This document shows positions 47,013 through 56,808 of a stretch of 64,000 nucleotides of DNA, in pieces; position 1 is the first letter of the stretch; every line of letters begins with the position of its first letter. Location: assembly GCF_900590885.1 (NCBI RefSeq), contig NZ_UUON01000004.1, positions 124,001 through 188,000 of the forward strand. Reading direction: 5' to 3'. Made by a program: the position numbers and the translations under genes. This stretch comes from Pseudomonas viridiflava (GTDB lineage: Bacteria; Pseudomonadota; Gammaproteobacteria; Pseudomonadales; Pseudomonadaceae). The notes under the pieces are model-generated. The model worked only from the letters and a program-made list of their open reading frames with translations. It was not told the DNA's origin and made no database searches.

Positions 47013-48203
47013 ATGACCGACGCCACCCAAGGGCGCCTGCGCCCGCTGGCCGACACTTCGCCCTCAGCCGTCGTCGCCGGTTTTATCGCCATGATGACCG
47101 GCTACACCAGCTCCCTGGTGCTGATGTTCCAGGCCGGCCAGGCCGCCGGCTTGACCACGGCGCAGATTTCTTCGTGGATCTGGGCGATCTCCATCGGCAT
47201 GGCGGTATGCAGCATCGGCCTGTCGCTGCGCTATCGCACGCCGATCACCATCGCCTGGTCTACCCCCGGCGCGGCGCTGCTGATCACCAGCCTGGGCGGC
47301 GTCAGCTATGGCGAAGCGATCGGCGCCTACATCACCTGCGCCGTGCTGGTGACGCTCTGCGGGCTGACCGGCAGCTTCGAAAAACTGGTCAAGCGCATCC
47401 CGGCGTCACTGGCGGCGGCGTTGCTGGCGGGGATTCTGTTCAAGATCGGCAGCGAAATATTCGTCGCCGCGCAGCACCGTACCGGCCTGGTGCTGGGAAT
47501 GTTTTTCACCTACCTGATCATCAAGCGCCTGTCGCCGCGTTATGCAGTGCTGGCTGCGCTGCTGATCGGCACCGCGCTGTCTGGGCTGATGGGCTTGCTG
47601 GATTTCAGTGGTTTTCACCTGGAAGTGGCCACGCCGGTGTGGACCACGCCGCACTTCTCCCTGGCGGCGACCATCAGCATTGGCATCCCGCTATTTGTGG
47701 TGGCGATGACCTCGCAGAACATGCCCGGCGTTGCCGTATTGCGCGCCGACGGCTATACCGTGCCGGCCTCGCCGCTGATCACCACCACCGGCCTGGCCTC
47801 GCTGGTGCTGGCGCCCTTTGGCTCCCACGGCATCAACCTGGCGGCGATCAGCGCGGCCATCTGCACCGGGCCCCACGCCCATGAAGACCGCAACAAACGC
47901 TACACCGCAGCGGTGTGGTGCGGGGTGTTCTACGGGATTGCCGGGGTGTTCGGCGCCACCTTGGCGGCCCTGTTCGCAGCGTTGCCCAAGGAACTGGTGC
48001 TGTCGATTGCGGCGTTGGCGTTGTTTGGCTCGATCATCAATGGCTTGAGCATCGCCATGAATGAGCCGAAGGAACGCGAAGCGGCGCTGATCACCTTTAT
48101 GGTCACTGCGTCTGGCTTGACCCTGTTTTCCATCGGGTCGGCGTTCTGGGGGATTGTGGCGGGGGTGTTGACGCTGCTGATTCTGAACTGGCGCAAGGCA
48201 TAA
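47013..48203 (+). CDS. BenE-family (benzoate/H+ symporter-like) membrane transporter
   Basis: This 396-residue protein has about 12 membrane helices and BenE-type sequences (AWSTPGAALLITSLGG, then NMPGVAVLRADGY and FGSHGINLAAISAAI). The family is named for benzoate uptake, but here it lies beside purine-degradation genes and a divergent GntR regulator, so a purine-related substrate is a reasonable guess. The start (MTDATQGRLRPL) was chosen at 47013, with AAAGGAAC further upstream. Confidence 0.85.
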   Translation: MTDATQGRLRPLADTSPSAVVAGFIAMMTGYTSSLVLMFQAGQAAGLTTAQISSWIWAISIGMAVCSIGLSLRYRTPITIAWSTPGAALLITSLGGVSYGEAIGAYITCAVLVTLCGLTGSFEKLVKRIPASLAAALLAGILFKIGSEIFVAAQHRTGLVLGMFFTYLIIKRLSPRYAVLAALLIGTALSGLMGLLDFSGFHLEVATPVWTTPHFSLAATISIGIPLFVVAMTSQNMPGVAVLRADGYTVPASPLITTTGLASLVLAPFGSHGINLAAISAAICTGPHAHEDRNKRYTAAVWCGVFYGIAGVFGATLAALFAALPKELVLSIAALALFGSIINGLSIAMNEPKEREAALITFMVTASGLTLFSIGSAFWGIVAGVLTLLILNWRKA

Positions 48204-48235
48204 AAAAACGGCGACCCTCAGGTCGCCGTTTTTTT
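48202..48235. terminator. Bidirectional terminator between the BenE-type gene and yggL fragment
   Basis: Stem AAACGGCGACC with CTCA loop and GGTCGCCGTTT is flanked by A-run and T-run on the two sides, so it can end transcription in both directions. Confidence 0.92.
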
Positions 48236-48240
48236 CAGTA

Positions 48241-48528
48241 TCACTTAGCCGCGTTGATCGGCTTTTCCGGATACCACACGTCCAGCAACGGGCTGACTTC
48301 AGCCTTGGTCAGCTCGGAACGGGTTTTCAGCCAGGCTTCAACAGCAGCGCGCTGCTCTTCGGAAACCGAGCCACGCTTCTGCAGGCAAACCAGACCGAAG
48401 TCATCGCCGCCAACATAGCCCAAGCCGTTGGCTTCCATGGCTTCTTTGATGAATGCTTCGAGGAAAGCGTCGATAGCTTCTTCACTCAGGCCTTCGTTGA
48501 AGTCCAGGTTCAGTTCGAAACCCAGCTC
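48241..48528 (-). pseudogene. yggL: YggL (DUF469) family gene, 5' end lost at island boundary
   Basis: The minus strand reads ELGFELNLDFNEGLSEEAID, then FGLVCLQKRGSVSEEQRAAV and the conserved end DVWYPEKPI, the C-terminal two thirds or more of YggL, a ribosome-associated small protein. The expected N-terminal region (basic start plus DEFQ) is missing: upstream of codon GAG at 48526-48528 the reading meets foreign sequence and an in-frame TAG at 48538-48540. The break marks the left junction of the genomic island. Whether the missing 5' part survives beyond the window is not visible. Confidence 0.85.
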
Positions 48529-48616
48529 TTTAGTTGACTACTTAGCGAAGCATGTCATTATCACTGTAGTGGCCACGCAACAGGCCTTCTAGACCAGTTT
48601 ACCAGCGATAGAAAAA
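48529..48616. other. Left end of the GInt-type island
   Basis: The sequence between the broken yggL gene and the first recombinase gene begins TTTAGTTGACTACTTAGC and is presumably the island terminal sequence with one attachment repeat. The matching repeat at the right end lies outside the window. Confidence 0.5.
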
Positions 48617-50920
48617 ATGACAATTGTCAAAAACCTCTCCGCAATCACCTCCCACCCCTTCAAGGCTATCCATGAAGACGTGAGGAGTCTCATCGAGCAG
48701 GCAGCCGAGACGCTGCGCAAGGCGCTGAGCCTCAAGAGCTACCTCATCAACCGCCCGCTTAAGATGCTCGAAGTCTACTGCGACCTCACAGGCCAGCGGA
48801 TCACGATGGAGACGCTCAAGACACCAGAGATCCAGCGGATCCTTCAAGATTTCACGGTTGCCATGGCGGGCAGAAGCCTGACTGATATTGCTGAAAAGGA
48901 ACGGTTGAAATTCTGCCGCGTTCTATACCAATGGCTCATCACGGCCCGGGACACCCAGCCTGACCTCCACCCCTTGGAGTGGGACTTCACGCAGTTCGAG
49001 GCTGATGCTGCTATTTGCGCTTCGATCCTAGAGGCGGCCAACGATTTCCAAGTTTGGTACTGGAAGGGATGGAGCATTCACCGTCCTGACTACAGCTCGG
49101 CTCATATTCGCCTGGCTCAGTTGGTAACTCCTTACGGACAAGACTTCGTTCAGGATATCTTCACTGAGTTGGAGAAGCATTACCGGAATCGTCCTGACCT
49201 ATTCCGAATCGAATGGAACCACATGTTCGATTACATGGGGGAAAATGCTCATCACTGGCCTGCTAGCACATTCAAAACAGAAGCTGGCATTAAGAAATTT
49301 ATGCAAGCTTTTGGAAGGGCACATTTCGAATACTGCGAGGCTGCTGACCTCGATGCGGAAACGCACATTAAAAATTACAACCGCTTCCTGAATAACCTTG
49401 AAGCCAACCTGTGTAAAACTGATGTCTGGGCGAAATTGTCATCTCCGATTAAGCGCCCGCCTCCGGCCACTAAACACCCCTCGCAAACTAAAATCAATGA
49501 AACAGAAGACGGTCTGCTGGTACAAGACAAACTGCTCACGAGCATTCCATTACATGTAACTGATGTTGAAGCAGTCGAGATCCTGTTTTTCCACATCAAA
49601 CATGACGTATCAATTGTACGCCGTTGGGCAACCGCGCAAGCTGAAGATTTGAAATCTCGATACAATCGCAGAGTTTCATTAGCCAAGGAAGGAACCAAAA
49701 TCCTTGAGCACGGCAAGAAGACCTACAGAAACTATTCTCTAGCAGACATTTGTGCCACGCTTGAGTCAATGGACAACAGTGTGCCTCTGAGCTTTCTTTG
49801 CAAAATCTACACATACATTACCGGCGAAGAATGCAGTGCTGCGCAGTTAGCCCACACATTCGGTTTCCCAGTCGCCGGCAGCCTTTTTCCATTCCAATGT
49901 TTACTTGTGCTTGAACACCCAAAAATCACGACTGAGTTCCTGAGGAGTTTCGAACTCTACGACGAGCATGATGCCCTGACTGGCTTCAATGAAGCGGCCA
50001 GGCAACTGACCGGCTACAAATCACGAAAGCAGCCCGATACGCGCGAGCAAGTGATCGATCTCAATGACATCTCCTTCAGCGTTGTCAAAGACCTCATTGA
50101 TATCACTAGCATTGGCCGACGCAAACTGCGGTCTGAGCGAAACGACACCTATCGTTATCTGTTCCTGACATCAGGCCAGTCGTGCACATCCTTCCGACTG
50201 GCCAAAACAACAGCATGGAAAAAATCTTCGTTCGAGAATGACAGTGGGTTGCGCGACCGACTGCTTGAACAGTTCAGACCCCATTGCGATCTGACAGACG
50301 CCGAGCTTCTCGGATTCTTTCAGCGCATTCGCTTAACGACGGTGCGCGCATCCAGGGCAGTCGAGATTTTCATTCAAAGTAAAAGCTCTGAAGAGATGTC
50401 TAAAGCACTTGGGCATGAGAACTACTATGCCGACTTGCTGAGCCACTATCTCCCGGACGCTCTTTTGGCGTTCATCAAGGCCCGTTGGATCAGGATATTT
50501 CAGAAAGCAATGGTATGTGAGGCTATGAAAGATAGCCCTTACCTCTTCAGGGTGACCCAATTCAAAACTATGGACGAGCTAGATAGCTTTCTGGAAAAGC
50601 ACCGTATTCAGGAAATCCCGCCTGAGGCGTCGGATCCGGAGCGCAAGGCACAGCGCCAAGAAGTCGAGCGCACGGAGGCGATCCTCTCGATTGGCGTACC
50701 GTTCCTGGCATCGCTTCTGTCACTTGAAGCGGCAGTGAAAGCTTCCACCGACCGGATCAGGGTCTGCGGCAAGGCAGAATTCTGGGCATCTATCGCGGAA
50801 ACGGTTCGAACAGAAATCACCAGCGGCACTAAGGCGGTGCTGAAAAACTACCTGAAGGCCGCACTCGAATTAGTGGATGCAAAGAAAATGGAGGGGCTGA
50901 TCTATGTCTCAGGTCGCTAA
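48617..50920 (+). CDS. ginA: GInt recombinase GinA-like (divergent tyrosine recombinase)
   Basis: The first gene of a four-gene recombination operon encodes 767 residues. Most of the protein has no motif I can name. The C-terminal part shows a degenerate tyrosine-recombinase end: RLTTVRASRAVEIF, then MSKALGHENYYADLLSHYLP with His600 and candidate Tyr611. Published GInt elements have three such recombinases, all needed for integration and excision. The symbol is assigned by operon order, sizes and context, not by a search. GC is lower than the core genome. It overlaps ginB by 17 bases. Confidence 0.75.
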   Translation: MTIVKNLSAITSHPFKAIHEDVRSLIEQAAETLRKALSLKSYLINRPLKMLEVYCDLTGQRITMETLKTPEIQRILQDFTVAMAGRSLTDIAEKERLKFCRVLYQWLITARDTQPDLHPLEWDFTQFEADAAICASILEAANDFQVWYWKGWSIHRPDYSSAHIRLAQLVTPYGQDFVQDIFTELEKHYRNRPDLFRIEWNHMFDYMGENAHHWPASTFKTEAGIKKFMQAFGRAHFEYCEAADLDAETHIKNYNRFLNNLEANLCKTDVWAKLSSPIKRPPPATKHPSQTKINETEDGLLVQDKLLTSIPLHVTDVEAVEILFFHIKHDVSIVRRWATAQAEDLKSRYNRRVSLAKEGTKILEHGKKTYRNYSLADICATLESMDNSVPLSFLCKIYTYITGEECSAAQLAHTFGFPVAGSLFPFQCLLVLEHPKITTEFLRSFELYDEHDALTGFNEAARQLTGYKSRKQPDTREQVIDLNDISFSVVKDLIDITSIGRRKLRSERNDTYRYLFLTSGQSCTSFRLAKTTAWKKSSFENDSGLRDRLLEQFRPHCDLTDAELLGFFQRIRLTTVRASRAVEIFIQSKSSEEMSKALGHENYYADLLSHYLPDALLAFIKARWIRIFQKAMVCEAMKDSPYLFRVTQFKTMDELDSFLEKHRIQEIPPEASDPERKAQRQEVERTEAILSIGVPFLASLLSLEAAVKASTDRIRVCGKAEFWASIAETVRTEITSGTKAVLKNYLKAALELVDAKKMEGLIYVSGR

Positions 50921-53030
50921 GCGTAAGCGCGGCTATGCGTTCCTCGACACGTTCGGAGAAACCAACTCGGCACCACACACGACCGCCCCTTGGCTGTTCA
51001 CCGAGTTTGCGACGAATGTCTGGCGAGTCCAAACATCCCAAAATGAGCCTTTCGAACTGGATTGGGGGGTTCAGCTCTGGGACGGCAGCCTGCTGACAGA
51101 TGAGCATCATGACGAGCTTTTGCGCTCGCTGAAGCATCTGCTGATCATCGGCGCCAATGGAGTCAACGAGGAATTTGCGACCCTTGCGCTGGTCTCTCAG
51201 AACATGCGCGTTATGAACGCGCTGAGGGTCGTTGACTACCTATTAATCCACGCCAAGGGATTCCAACTGATCCCATTCGGTCTTGGGGCTCTAAACGGTG
51301 ACGACCTTAAAGGTATTCTCAACCAGCTGGCATCTACTCCTCGTTTCGCGGATTCAGTTTACCAATGGCACACTCGCGTTTCCGCATTCTGTGCAAAAGC
51401 GCTAAACGAGCTTACCCAATCTGAAGAAGAAGAGATTTTTGCCAAGTATCCGACGATGAAGGAAGTCAGCGACGATGAACTGGAGGACTTGAAGCTCGAC
51501 ATCGCAGTTTCTGACATCCCAAGAGTTAGGGCAGCCCTGATGAAAGCTGGCGTCTATTATGGTTCGAGCCATCTCGGCTGGAGAGTCAGCACCAAATCGC
51601 TTTCAAAAATCCTCTACCCCGACACAGTTCGTGGCTGGGGCACCCCAAAAACAGCACTTCATGCCCTTACATTCCATCCAGAAGACCAAAGGTACTTACG
51701 GGAGTATCCCGGTGTTAGTGTAACAACCGGGAATTCTGAAGCTCTACAACAGAGCCTGTACTACAATTTTCGCTACACTATTGTAAACAGCGCGGCGCTG
51801 AAAGCGCTCGGACTGCCTTACCCCTCGGACACTGAAGAAATTACCGACTATCTTCCCAAGGTCAACGAACCCTCTCGCTTCAGAAGCGTTCCATCAGCAA
51901 ACCTGATGAAACTTTTCCGCAAAAGCATGGAATTCCATGTGGAGCATGGCAGAAAAGTTCTAGATGGATTTGTCAACGTAGCAAGTTATTGCCGCGCCCA
52001 AGGCATCCCAATGACTCATATCACAGAAGCGGATTTTATGAGGGTTATCGGGCCAGAGCTTGTCAATTTGGGGATAAAAAAACTAGGGCTTTCCAGCCAC
52101 AACAGCTTCGATAATAAGAAGAACAAAGGTGACAGAGGAAACGGGCGCCAGAGCACAAGGCGCCGAAAAGGTACGCCTGAGAAATACTTTACTGATTTGA
52201 GAGCTAATCACGGTTTACTCGAATTGGTGTACGTCTATCTGGGAAGCATTCAAATGACGGTCGGCATGCTTATGGCCCGACGCGTCGATGAACTGGTAAC
52301 GCTCAACGTAAAGAAGTGCCTAGACGAGAGCAAGGCATGGCTTATTTTTAAACTGGCCAAATCGACGCGCAAAGCGCTGGGCTTACGCCAGCGCGAGTCT
52401 CGCCCCATCGACGCGATTGCGGTCGAGATGATCGAAGAGCTCCAGCGCTTTCAAAACCAATTGAAGGCCGCGGGTGTAATTGGTGAGCTGACCGATTTGT
52501 TTGCCACTCCGTCATCACAGGGTTATGACGGCCTGCGAGATTGTACGCTACATCTCTACAACCGCCACCTCGACTTCGCCTGCGACTACTTTGAAAGTGA
52601 TTTGAATGACAACGGCGAGCGTTATTACGTCCGCCAGCATCAAATGCGGCGTTTCTTCGCCATTATGTTTTTCTACACCAATAGTTACGGAGAGCTGGAC
52701 ACGCTACGCTGGATGCTTGGGCATCGTGATATTGAACACGTATGGCATTACTTGACTGAGTGTCTGGAGCCCAAAGATATCCGAGGGGCTGGTGCTCGGT
52801 ATTTTGCGGATCGTGCTAAGCAAGATCGCCTGGAAAATTACGACAACCTCAAGAAGTTGTTGGCTGAAAAATTTGGTACTACGTCCTTCAAGCTGGTCGA
52901 TGAGCAACAAATCGAAAGCTACCTAGAAGCAATGCAAGAAGAAGGCAAAGTACAGATCAAGCCGCATTTTTACAACGATGAAAACGGCAAGTCCATGAAG
53001 GTTCTTTTCATCGTAACAGAAGAAAAATAG
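50904..53030 (+). CDS. ginB: GInt recombinase GinB-like (tyrosine recombinase)
   Basis: This large tyrosine recombinase has 708 residues. Catalytic pattern: Arg459/460 in MARRVDELVTLNV, His579-x-x-Arg582 in HQMRRFFAIMFF, His607 in LGHRDIEHVWHYL and nucleophile candidate Tyr616. The long N-terminal part has no recognisable domain. The start overlaps ginA and has a GGAGGGG site. ginC follows 9 bases later. Confidence 0.8.
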   Translation: MSQVAKRKRGYAFLDTFGETNSAPHTTAPWLFTEFATNVWRVQTSQNEPFELDWGVQLWDGSLLTDEHHDELLRSLKHLLIIGANGVNEEFATLALVSQNMRVMNALRVVDYLLIHAKGFQLIPFGLGALNGDDLKGILNQLASTPRFADSVYQWHTRVSAFCAKALNELTQSEEEEIFAKYPTMKEVSDDELEDLKLDIAVSDIPRVRAALMKAGVYYGSSHLGWRVSTKSLSKILYPDTVRGWGTPKTALHALTFHPEDQRYLREYPGVSVTTGNSEALQQSLYYNFRYTIVNSAALKALGLPYPSDTEEITDYLPKVNEPSRFRSVPSANLMKLFRKSMEFHVEHGRKVLDGFVNVASYCRAQGIPMTHITEADFMRVIGPELVNLGIKKLGLSSHNSFDNKKNKGDRGNGRQSTRRRKGTPEKYFTDLRANHGLLELVYVYLGSIQMTVGMLMARRVDELVTLNVKKCLDESKAWLIFKLAKSTRKALGLRQRESRPIDAIAVEMIEELQRFQNQLKAAGVIGELTDLFATPSSQGYDGLRDCTLHLYNRHLDFACDYFESDLNDNGERYYVRQHQMRRFFAIMFFYTNSYGELDTLRWMLGHRDIEHVWHYLTECLEPKDIRGAGARYFADRAKQDRLENYDNLKKLLAEKFGTTSFKLVDEQQIESYLEAMQEEGKVQIKPHFYNDENGKSMKVLFIVTEEK

Positions 53031-53039
53031 GCGCACCCA

Positions 53040-53654
53040 ATGAGAACACTAACTAAACGCGAGCAAATAGATCAATCCATTGAGAACATTTTCCGACTGC
53101 TTGAAGATGCTTGCCGTGCGCCTGGAACTTACACCGAAAACGAAAAGGTGCTTTATGCACTGAAGAGTCAAGGTTGCCTCTGCGCGCTCGATGCCGAATT
53201 CAGCATTCGAAACGAACAGGTGACCATTAAGCCGATAAGCCTCAATACACTGAAGAAAAAGCTGGCGAAAAACGGCCCTGACCGCGACTTCACCTATCTG
53301 GACAAACTACGAGCCTATGCCCAGGCAGCCATCACCGCACTGAGCGAAGATCCACCAGAACAGAAGAAGCGATCTAATAGCGCCCTGGAGCAGCAGGTTG
53401 AAGAGCTGAAGGCTTCGGTATCGCAACTCCACGCAGTAAACATGGTGCTCATACAAGCACTAGAGGTTAACCGGCGAGACCTGATTACTATCGCTGACAC
53501 CCCAGGCACCGGATTGCGACAAAAGCGAATTAAAGATGCGATTGATCGAGTGATTAGGATCCTAGGGATGAACCCTGCTCCTTTCGATGACATTACCCTG
53601 TTGTCTACTGAAAAACACCTGAAGCTGGTGCCTAATGAAAAAGCAAGTCGTTAA
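53040..53654 (+). CDS. ginC: GInt small protein GinC-like
   Basis: This 204-residue predicted helical protein has an N-terminal helical region and a coiled coil (SALEQQVEELKASVSQLHAV). It corresponds in position to the small helix-loop-helix-type GinC protein needed for GInt movement, possibly a DNA-binding or recombinase-organising factor. It overlaps ginD by 20 bases. Confidence 0.65.
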   Translation: MRTLTKREQIDQSIENIFRLLEDACRAPGTYTENEKVLYALKSQGCLCALDAEFSIRNEQVTIKPISLNTLKKKLAKNGPDRDFTYLDKLRAYAQAAITALSEDPPEQKKRSNSALEQQVEELKASVSQLHAVNMVLIQALEVNRRDLITIADTPGTGLRQKRIKDAIDRVIRILGMNPAPFDDITLLSTEKHLKLVPNEKASR

Positions 53655-55053
53655 ATACCCCGAGTCAGGTCAGCTTTTCACGCCCATACCGGAGCTTCGA
53701 CTGTACGACTACATGACTGATGGGGAATTTCACACCATCAGCGGCAATATGATGCCATTCATTTGCTGGCCTGATGGCTCACCGTGCTTGCAGGCAAATG
53801 CCTACATGATAAAACTTCGAATGCACCCTGGCCGAGGCGGAAATGGCCCATCGAGACAGGGTACGAAAGGTGGATCATTCGGGCAGTACGCTGGGCAGAT
53901 CAGTCATTTGATCAGATTTTGCTACTACAACAAGATCAATTTCATCGCTTTATCCGACGACGACTTTTGTAATTTCATTGACGTCCTTCGCCAAGAAAGA
54001 AAGCTCGACAAACCCAAACAATTTAAGAGAAATGAGCGGACAATTACAGGCATCGGCAGGCGCTGTTTAAACTTCCTTGCTCATGTCGCCGAAATGAACG
54101 GAATACATAACTTCGTGGGAGTCAACGGTACCATTTCGATTGTTATGGTAGATTCCATCTACTACAGAAATGGTAAAGCATTGAAACGCTCTAGCGTCCA
54201 TCACAGGTCGTTCAGGACACCGCCTGCGAAGAAAACTCGCAAGCCGATCGGTGAGGCCACCATCGCGAAATTGAGGGATGCAATTGACGCGACCTCGTCG
54301 TCCGATTTCTTGAGCACCCGCCGACATTTGATGATCTCGCTGTTTGAAGAAATGGGAGCTCGCCGAGCCGAAACCCAGCCTTTGATGGTGGCCGACATCA
54401 TTGCTGCCAGTAAGGTGAAAAAGCCAACGCTCACGATCAATACACTAAAGCGCGGCGGCTTGGGGATCACACGTGATCTGGAGCTGAGCCCGCCACTGAT
54501 CGACGAGCTCATAGACTACATTCGCGGCCCCAGACGGGCCATTATGAAGAAGTTTAAGGACTCCCCGGATCACGGATACTTGTTTGTGACAGAGCGAGGG
54601 GGCCGCCCCTTAGGTATCGACAGCATTACGACGGAGTTCTGGAAAATTAGGCGCGCAGCGGGAGTAGATGAGCAGGCTTGTGCTCACCTGTTCCGACACT
54701 TGTTCTGCACCAATATAGTCGCCGAGCTAATTTCAGCAACTCAGGCGCTGAGTTCAGACTCGTTCAGGCAGACGCTGATGACGAACAAAATGCTGGCTGA
54801 GCGGGCGATGACAAAGAGCGGGCACGCCACCTTGGAGAGCTTGTTGGACTACGTCGATTCTGCGTTCAAACAGAAATCGAAGTACCAGCAGATCATTCAA
54901 AACGCTGAAGCTGCCCGAACCTATGAGAACTATGAGAAGCGTCGCAAGCGACTGCGTGACGACTTCAAAAAAGGCAAGCTCACCAAAGACCAATACATTG
55001 AGCTCGATGAGAAGCTGGATGCGGCCATGGATCGTGATTTCAAGGCAGCATAA
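53635..55053 (+). CDS. ginD: GInt recombinase GinD-like (tyrosine recombinase)
   Basis: This 472-residue tyrosine recombinase is the most canonical of the three: Arg243/244 in MGARRAETQPLMV, His351-x-x-Arg354 in HLFRHLFCTNI, His397 in SGHATLESLLDYV and Tyr406. A basic, charged C-terminal extension follows (KRRKRLRDDFKKGKL). It is the last gene of the operon; the DNA after it changes to fragmented cargo. Confidence 0.82.
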   Translation: MKKQVVKYPESGQLFTPIPELRLYDYMTDGEFHTISGNMMPFICWPDGSPCLQANAYMIKLRMHPGRGGNGPSRQGTKGGSFGQYAGQISHLIRFCYYNKINFIALSDDDFCNFIDVLRQERKLDKPKQFKRNERTITGIGRRCLNFLAHVAEMNGIHNFVGVNGTISIVMVDSIYYRNGKALKRSSVHHRSFRTPPAKKTRKPIGEATIAKLRDAIDATSSSDFLSTRRHLMISLFEEMGARRAETQPLMVADIIAASKVKKPTLTINTLKRGGLGITRDLELSPPLIDELIDYIRGPRRAIMKKFKDSPDHGYLFVTERGGRPLGIDSITTEFWKIRRAAGVDEQACAHLFRHLFCTNIVAELISATQALSSDSFRQTLMTNKMLAERAMTKSGHATLESLLDYVDSAFKQKSKYQQIIQNAEAARTYENYEKRRKRLRDDFKKGKLTKDQYIELDEKLDAAMDRDFKAA

Positions 55054-55157
55054 CACTTGCTGCGGGCTCTGTAGGTCAATGTTAGCTAGGACAGCCAGTC
55101 GCACAGAATCTGCCAGATACAGATCGCCCCTGGCCAGGCAAAAAAGCCATGACCCAC

Positions 55158-55307
55158 CTACGCAAGCAGATCCAATGCCTCTTTAAAATCTGTATCAACC
55201 GCCCCCCCGTCTGATGCTCGTACGGGAGTGGTCAGCCATCGCATGGCGCGAAACTCATCGATGCCCCCGAAAAGTGGCCTTTCGTTGGGCAGGATTGATT
55301 TCTCCAT
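55158..55307 (-). CDS. small hypothetical ORF
   Basis: A 49-residue open frame (MEKSILPNERPLFGG... ending EALDLLA) lies between ginD and the zinc-ribbon ORF. No family is recognised and no good ribosome site is seen. It could be a fragment of a longer gene, because the frame stays open for 19 codons upstream of the ATG, back to a TAG. Low confidence. Confidence 0.3.
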   Translation of the reverse strand: MEKSILPNERPLFGGIDEFRAMRWLTTPVRASDGGAVDTDFKEALDLLA

Positions 55308-55456
55308 CAACACACCGAGCCCAGATTGTGTTGCTGTTTTATCGCTCCATTCGAGACACTCTGACTAGTCCCAGCTAATAGAGAGGAAGACAACCTTTCA
55401 ACCAAAAGCGAGGGTGCTTCAGGCCAACCGCTCTGCTAGCAGCTGGCCTTGTTAAC

Positions 55457-55621
55457 TCAATAGTAATCGTCAGATCTGTCGGCAAAGCGGCGCTGAGCTT
55501 CCCCGTACCCTCCACAGCTACGACAATCATCCCCATTGAAATGCCCTCTTCCTTTGCACTTTGGGCATTTAATCACTTCAAAGCTCGCAAAATCGGTAGC
55601 ATCCGACTGCCCTTTAGTCAT
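55457..55621 (-). pseudogene. DnaJ-type zinc-ribbon protein, 5' end removed by IS insertion
   Basis: The visible frame from ATG encodes 54 residues with CPKCKGRGHF and CRSCGGYGEAQRRF, a CxxCxGxG zinc-ribbon pair as in DnaJ. The frame stays open upstream of that ATG and reads CGGYGE, a repeat of the C-terminal motif, up to the IS edge at 55640. So the original gene was longer, probably with two zinc-ribbon units, and was cut by the IS. Its 5' part was not found on the other side of the IS. Confidence 0.6.
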
Positions 55622-55657
55622 CTCGCCATACCCGCCGCATGAATCGCCCCGGATTCT

Positions 55658-56539
55658 CTAGACACCTTGCAAGCTCATTGCGTAACGCTTTTCAAACTCT
55701 ACCGGTGACAGCTGATTGTTGAAACCATGGCGGCGTTTTACGTTGTAGAACATCTCGATGTAATCAAACACATCACTTCGAGCATCTTCCCGCGTGGTGT
55801 AGATTTTTCGCTTGATCCGTTCCCGTTTCAGAAGCTGGAAAAAGCTCTCGGCCACGGCGTTGTCATGACAGCTGCCTCGGCGACTCATGCTGGCAACCGA
55901 ATTGTTTGCCTTCAAAAAGCTGCGCCAATCGGAGCTGCTGTACTGGCTGCCTTGGTCGGAATGAACCATCACCTCTTGCTTCGGTTTACGCCTCCAAACC
56001 GCCATCAACAACGCATCAATAGCCAAATCACTAGTCATCTGCGACTTCATTGACCAGCCAACGACCTGCCGAGAAAACAGATCCAGTACCACCGCCAAAT
56101 ACAACCAGCCTTCATACGTACGAATGTACGTGATGTCGGTTACCCAAACCTTGTTGGGTTCCACAACATCGAACTGGCGCTTCAGCAAATTGGGTGAGAC
56201 GACCGCTGGCTTACCGCCGTACTTTCCAGGGCGGCGTCGATAACCTGTCTGAGAACGCAGACCTTCAAGACGTATCAGCCTCGCCACACGATGACGACCA
56301 CAATCCTCACCGACCTCGCGCAGATCGTCGTGGATTTTGCGATAGCCATAAAAGCCGCCGCTCTCCAGCCAGGAATGCTTGATCAAACCCAGCAGTCGCT
56401 GGTCGTCTTTGGCGCGTACAGATTGCGGCTCAGACAGCCAGGCGTAATAACCGCTGGGATGGACTTTCAGCGTCAGGCAAAGCTGTCGAATCGAATAGTC
56501 GCCCGCGCGCTGCTTGATAAAGGCGTACTTCAGCCGCAC
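55658..56539 (-). CDS. IS3-family transposase OrfB (DDE integrase core)
   Basis: This 293-residue catalytic part has an HTH_21-type N-terminus (YGYRKIHDDLREVG) and a DDE core: Asp in VWVTDITYI, Asp in VMVHSDQGSQYSS and Glu in NAVAESFFQLLKRE. It is normally made as an OrfAB fusion by -1 frameshifting. The stop codon lies inside the terminal inverted repeat. Confidence 0.93.
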   Translation of the reverse strand: MRLKYAFIKQRAGDYSIRQLCLTLKVHPSGYYAWLSEPQSVRAKDDQRLLGLIKHSWLESGGFYGYRKIHDDLREVGEDCGRHRVARLIRLEGLRSQTGYRRRPGKYGGKPAVVSPNLLKRQFDVVEPNKVWVTDITYIRTYEGWLYLAVVLDLFSRQVVGWSMKSQMTSDLAIDALLMAVWRRKPKQEVMVHSDQGSQYSSSDWRSFLKANNSVASMSRRGSCHDNAVAESFFQLLKRERIKRKIYTTREDARSDVFDYIEMFYNVKRRHGFNNQLSPVEFEKRYAMSLQGV

Positions 56540-56808
56540 TCCTTGGCAAAGTACGCGGCGGCCTTTTTTAATATGTCTCGCTCTTCAGTGACGCGCTTGA
56601 GTTCCGCTCGCAGACGACGTAGCTCAGCGTGCTGATCATCCTCCTGCTGCCGTTCTTCTTGAGGTTTGCTGTAGCGCTTTATCCAGGCATAGAGGCTATG
56701 CGTCGACACGCCGAGACGGGCCGCTACGTCAGCGACAGGCAGCTTCTTTTCGGTCACTTGATTGACTGCTTGGATTTTGAATTCTTCGGGATAACGCGGG
56801 TTGCTCAT
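56530..56808 (-). CDS. IS3-family transposase OrfA (helix-turn-helix)
   Basis: This 92-residue N-terminal transposase part has an HTH (VADVAARLGVSTHSLYAWIKRY) and a leucine-zipper coiled coil (ELRRLRAELKRVTEERDILKKA). The DILKKA codons contain the A AAA AAG slip site. It overlaps orfB by 10 bases. Confidence 0.92.
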   Translation of the reverse strand: MSNPRYPEEFKIQAVNQVTEKKLPVADVAARLGVSTHSLYAWIKRYSKPQEERQQEDDQHAELRRLRAELKRVTEERDILKKAAAYFAKECG

